This document shows positions 61,835-64,000 of a stretch of 64,000 nt of DNA, in pieces; position 1 is the stretch's first letter, and each line of letters opens with the position of its first letter. Origin of the DNA: Micropruina sonneratiae (lineage in GTDB: Bacteria > Actinomycetota > Actinomycetes > Propionibacteriales > Propionibacteriaceae); contig NZ_JAPDHX010000002.1 in assembly GCF_025972045.1 (NCBI RefSeq), forward strand, positions 558,001-622,000, given 5' to 3'. The translations under genes were made by a program, and so were the position numbers. The notes below the pieces were generated by a model, which saw only the letters and a program-made list of their open reading frames with translations, was not told the origin of the DNA and did no database searches.

Positions 61835-62738
61835 GCTGCTGTCGCTGGGCAACACCGCGCCAGCCCTCGACCGGCAACTCGAACTTGCGCACGAGCCGGT
61901 CGACGAAGGGGCGCTCGGAGATGCGGGCCAGCCGCAACCGGTGGGTACCGACCTGGGCCGTGACCAGCATGCCGGCGGAGATGTCGATCGTGCGGCGTCC
62001 GTCGCACCACACCACCGCCTGGCTCTCGTTGGAGGGCAGGATCTCGATGGACGCCGTCGAGTGCGGCCCGATCACCAGGGGCCGGTTGAACAGGGCGTGC
62101 GCCGACAGCGGCACCAGCAGCAGGGCGTCGATGTCGGGCCACAGCACCGGGCCGTTGGCCGAGAACGCGTAGGCGGTCGACCCGGTCGGGGTGGCTACCA
62201 GGACACCGTCGGTGCCCCACCGGGACAGCGCCCTGCCGTCGACCCGGACCAGCACCTCGATCATCCGTTGCCGGGCCAGCTTCTCGATCGACACCTCGTT
62301 GATGGCGAACGAGCGCCACACCTCGGCGCCGTCGGCGTCGGTGATGATCGTGTCGATCGTCATGCGCTCTTCGACGGTGTAGTTGCGCCCGACCACGTGG
62401 CTGATCAGTGAGCCGGCCTGATGCGACTCGAGTTCGGCGAGGAAACCGATGTGTCCGAGGTTGACCCCCAGCACGGGAATGTCGAGGGGCAGGGCCCATT
62501 CGGCGGCGCGCAGGATGCTGCCGTCGCCCCCGAAGACCACCACGAGTTCGCTGCGTCGCCCGGTCTCGGCGGTCAGCTCGAGGGTGTCGCCGGCACCGCC
62601 CAGCACCGTGCGGTGACCGGGGTCGAGCAGGCAGGTGATGCCGTGCTCGGTCATGCCGGCGATGAACCCCGCGGCAGCGTCGAGGGCGGCCTGGCGCCCG
62701 GCGTGCAGGGCCACGGTGACGAAGCGACTGGTTCCCAC
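61824..62738 (-). CDS. nadK: NAD kinase
   Basis: A 304-aa ATP-dependent enzyme that makes NADP from NAD. The GGDGS motif (VVVFGGDGSILRAAEW), the NLGHIGFLAE block, INEVSIEK and the TGSTAYAFSANGP loop are all intact. It belongs to the tlyA-nadK-recN run typical of actinobacteria and overlaps recN at its 3' end. Confidence 0.95.
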   Translation of the reverse strand: MGTSRFVTVALHAGRQAALDAAAGFIAGMTEHGITCLLDPGHRTVLGGAGDTLELTAETGRRSELVVVFGGDGSILRAAEWALPLDIPVLGVNLGHIGFLAELESHQAGSLISHVVGRNYTVEERMTIDTIITDADGAEVWRSFAINEVSIEKLARQRMIEVLVRVDGRALSRWGTDGVLVATPTGSTAYAFSANGPVLWPDIDALLLVPLSAHALFNRPLVIGPHSTASIEILPSNESQAVVWCDGRRTIDISAGMLVTAQVGTHRLRLARISERPFVDRLVRKFELPVEGWRGVAQRQQHAD

Positions 62739-62767
62739 GCGCTCACCCTAGCCGTGGCGGCCGACAC

Positions 62768-63499
62768 TCACCGGCGTCCGCGCAACAGCAGGAACCACTC
62801 CTGATTGCCGGAGGCCCCGGCGATCCGGCTGGGGCCGCGCCACACCTCGGGCCGGCCGAGCCGTGCCGCCTGCTCGGCCACCTCGTCCACGCACCTGGTG
62901 CGCACAGCCTCGTCGCGCACGACGCCGCGCGCGTCCAGGCCGCCGCGGCCGACCTCGAACTGCGGCTTGACCAGCAGCAACGCCGACCCTTCGGGCGTGA
63001 GCACCCCGAACAGCGGCGCCAGCAGCAGCTTCAGGGAGATGAACGACACGTCGCCGACGACCAGGTCGACGCGGCGTCCGCCCAGATGGTCGAGGGTGAG
63101 GTCGCGCAGGTTGAGGCCCTCGTGCACCACCACCCGGGGGTCGTCGGCGACCTGCCGCGCCACCTGACCGTGGCCGACGTCGACGGCGTGCACCGACTCG
63201 GCGCCGCGCTCGAGGACGACCTGGCTGAACCCGCCGGTGGACGCCCCGGCGTCCAGCACCCTGCCGGCGACCACGAGGCCGCTGTCGTCGAGGGCGCCCA
63301 GCAGCTTGTGGGCGGCCCGTGACACGTAATGGTCGGGCTCCTCGACGCTCAAGGCGTCGGCGTCGCCGATCATGGTTGCCGGCTTCGACGCCCGGCGTCC
63401 GTTGACCTGGACGCGTCCGGCCCTGACCACCTCGGCGGCCTGGCCGCGCGAGCGCGCCAGCCCGCGGCGCACCAGTTCCTGGTCGAGCCGCGCGGTCAC
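62768..63499 (-). CDS. tlyA: TlyA-family rRNA 2'-O-methyltransferase / hemolysin-like protein
   Basis: A 243-aa protein with an N-terminal S4 RNA-binding domain (RLDQELVRRGLARSRGQAAEVVRAGRVQVNG) and an FtsJ-like methyltransferase domain. The SAM loop is VLDAGASTGGFSQVVLERGA, and VDLVVGDVSFISL and LLLVKPQFEVGRG supply the catalytic Asp and Lys. In mycobacteria TlyA methylates cytidines of 16S and 23S rRNA, which gives capreomycin sensitivity. The GTG start overlaps the stop of the small upstream gene (GTGA). Confidence 0.93.
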   Translation of the reverse strand: MTARLDQELVRRGLARSRGQAAEVVRAGRVQVNGRRASKPATMIGDADALSVEEPDHYVSRAAHKLLGALDDSGLVVAGRVLDAGASTGGFSQVVLERGAESVHAVDVGHGQVARQVADDPRVVVHEGLNLRDLTLDHLGGRRVDLVVGDVSFISLKLLLAPLFGVLTPEGSALLLVKPQFEVGRGGLDARGVVRDEAVRTRCVDEVAEQAARLGRPEVWRGPSRIAGASGNQEWFLLLRGRR

Positions 63500-63678
63500 C
63501 GCTCGGAGGCCTCCCGGGGCGGGTTCAGCACGTCCTGCAGCACCCGGTGCACCTCGTCGAGGGCGGACGCGTGCTCGCCGACCGGGCCCGACAGGTCGAG
63601 CCGGGACAGCGCTTCGTCGATGGCGGCATGCCCCGTCACCGGCGGTTGGTCGGAGGTGGAAGCGGTCACGGTCTGCAT
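63496..63678 (-). CDS. Small conserved protein upstream of tlyA
   Basis: A 60-aa acidic protein (MQTVTASTSDQPPVTGHAAIDEALSRL, then VLQDVLNPPREASER) with a single predicted helix (about 30-52). In many actinobacteria an uncharacterised short acidic gene lies between tlyA and a transporter; this one fits that pattern. Function unknown. Its 3' end overlaps tlyA by 4 bp and its ATG follows the transporter stop by 1 bp. Confidence 0.65.
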   Translation of the reverse strand: MQTVTASTSDQPPVTGHAAIDEALSRLDLSGPVGEHASALDEVHRVLQDVLNPPREASER

Positions 63679-63679
63679 C

Positions 63680-64000
63680 CTAGACGCGCGGGTGCGGAGC
63701 CGACGGGCGCCCCTCGGCCAGCCCGCGCGCCGCCAGGGCGTCCCCGGTCGCCTGGGCGAAGCCGACCGCACGCACCACGACCGGGGTCAGCCGCGCCACC
63801 CAGTGTCGTTCCAGGCCGCGGGCGCGGGCGGCGTCCCGGACGTCGTAGAAGGCGCCGCTGAGGAACGGGACGCTGCGCAGCATGATCCCCACCGCCAACC
63901 CGAACCGCTCACCGTCGACGAACGGCACCCGGTCGGCGGCGGCGACCAGCGCGTCCACCAGCACCGAGGCGGGCGTGGTGACGATGATCAGCCGCGCCGC
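63680..64000 (-). CDS. Energy-coupling factor transporter T component, C-terminal part (cut by window edge)
   Basis: The last 106 residues of an EcfT/CbiQ-type membrane protein; the gene continues beyond 64000. The coupling-helix motif FYDVRDAARARGLERH (Ala-Arg-Gly box) links the T protein to the ATPases. ECF transporters import vitamins or metals with an S component; neither the S nor the A components are visible here. GTG codons inside the visible part (for example 63964) are probably internal. Confidence 0.8.
   Translation of the reverse strand, partial: AARLIIVTTPASVLVDALVAAADRVPFVDGERFGLAVGIMLRSVPFLSGAFYDVRDAARARGLERHWVARLTPVVVRAVGFAQATGDALAARGLAEGRPSAPHPRV

Overview
The window reads as a chromosomal segment of a high-GC Gram-positive actinobacterium. 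The evidence is very GC-rich codon use, a Pup-proteasome locus (pafA, pafB, pafC), tatA-tatC-helY next to it, a WhiB-type Fe-S protein on the integrated element, a mycothiol-type DinB fold gene, and the usual actinobacterial order tlyA-nadK-recN-pyrG-NUDIX-xerD-parA-scpA-scpB-rluB. The genus cannot be fixed from sequence alone; a member of the Propionibacteriales would fit but is only a guess.

Layout. Positions 1-2861 hold a cut-off Lrp/AsnC regulator, a divergent YitT membrane protein, an L,D-transpeptidase and a GNAT acetyltransferase. Positions 2922-5328 hold a zinc-sparing ribosome cluster: cysteine-poor paralogues of S14, L33 and L28 on one strand and of L31, L36 and L32 on the other. 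A COG0523/Mrf-like protein sits among them and a Zur-type operator lies between the two arms. An HU gene follows. Positions 5845-14423 are an integrated actinomycete conjugative element (AICE) bounded by a 47-bp direct repeat and inserted in the 3' half of tRNA-Glu(CUC). It carries a GntR repressor facing a compact operon (pra-like, ftsK-like tra, whiB-like, rolling-circle rep, xis, int) plus a lower-GC cargo: a frameshifted secreted metzincin-like protein, a lipoprotein and an unknown 175-aa protein. tRNA-Gln follows.

From 14932 to 35336 come a CPBP protease, an FAH-family hydrolase, deoA, a CBM48-like protein, a K+ channel and a DUF1707 protein. The branched-chain amino-acid set follows: cimA, ilvE, leuB and ilvBNC, the last behind a leader-peptide attenuator. 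Interspersed are tpx, an EamA exporter, a CtpE-like P-type ATPase and a Pit phosphate transporter. From 35337 to 51701 lie phhB, a SpoIID protein, a HIT protein, hisF, helY, a DagK-like kinase, tatC, tatA, pafC, pafB, gluQ, a broken DinB-fold gene with a MarR regulator, an FKBP lipoprotein, pafA and rluB. The right end (51698-64000) is one long leftward array from an ECF transporter gene (cut by the window edge) through tlyA, nadK, recN, pyrG, NUDIX, xerD, parA, scpA and scpB. It is interrupted by a DUF305 copper-type lipoprotein gene and a decayed LPXTG adhesin-like gene.

The less explained parts are four copies of a 17-bp palindrome inside AICE genes, three operator-like repeats spaced exactly 22 bp at the AICE promoter, a nested RNA-like structure between cimA and tpx, a 24-bp perfect intergenic hairpin, and two families of dispersed palindromes. 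No CRISPR array, rRNA gene or insertion sequence was seen.
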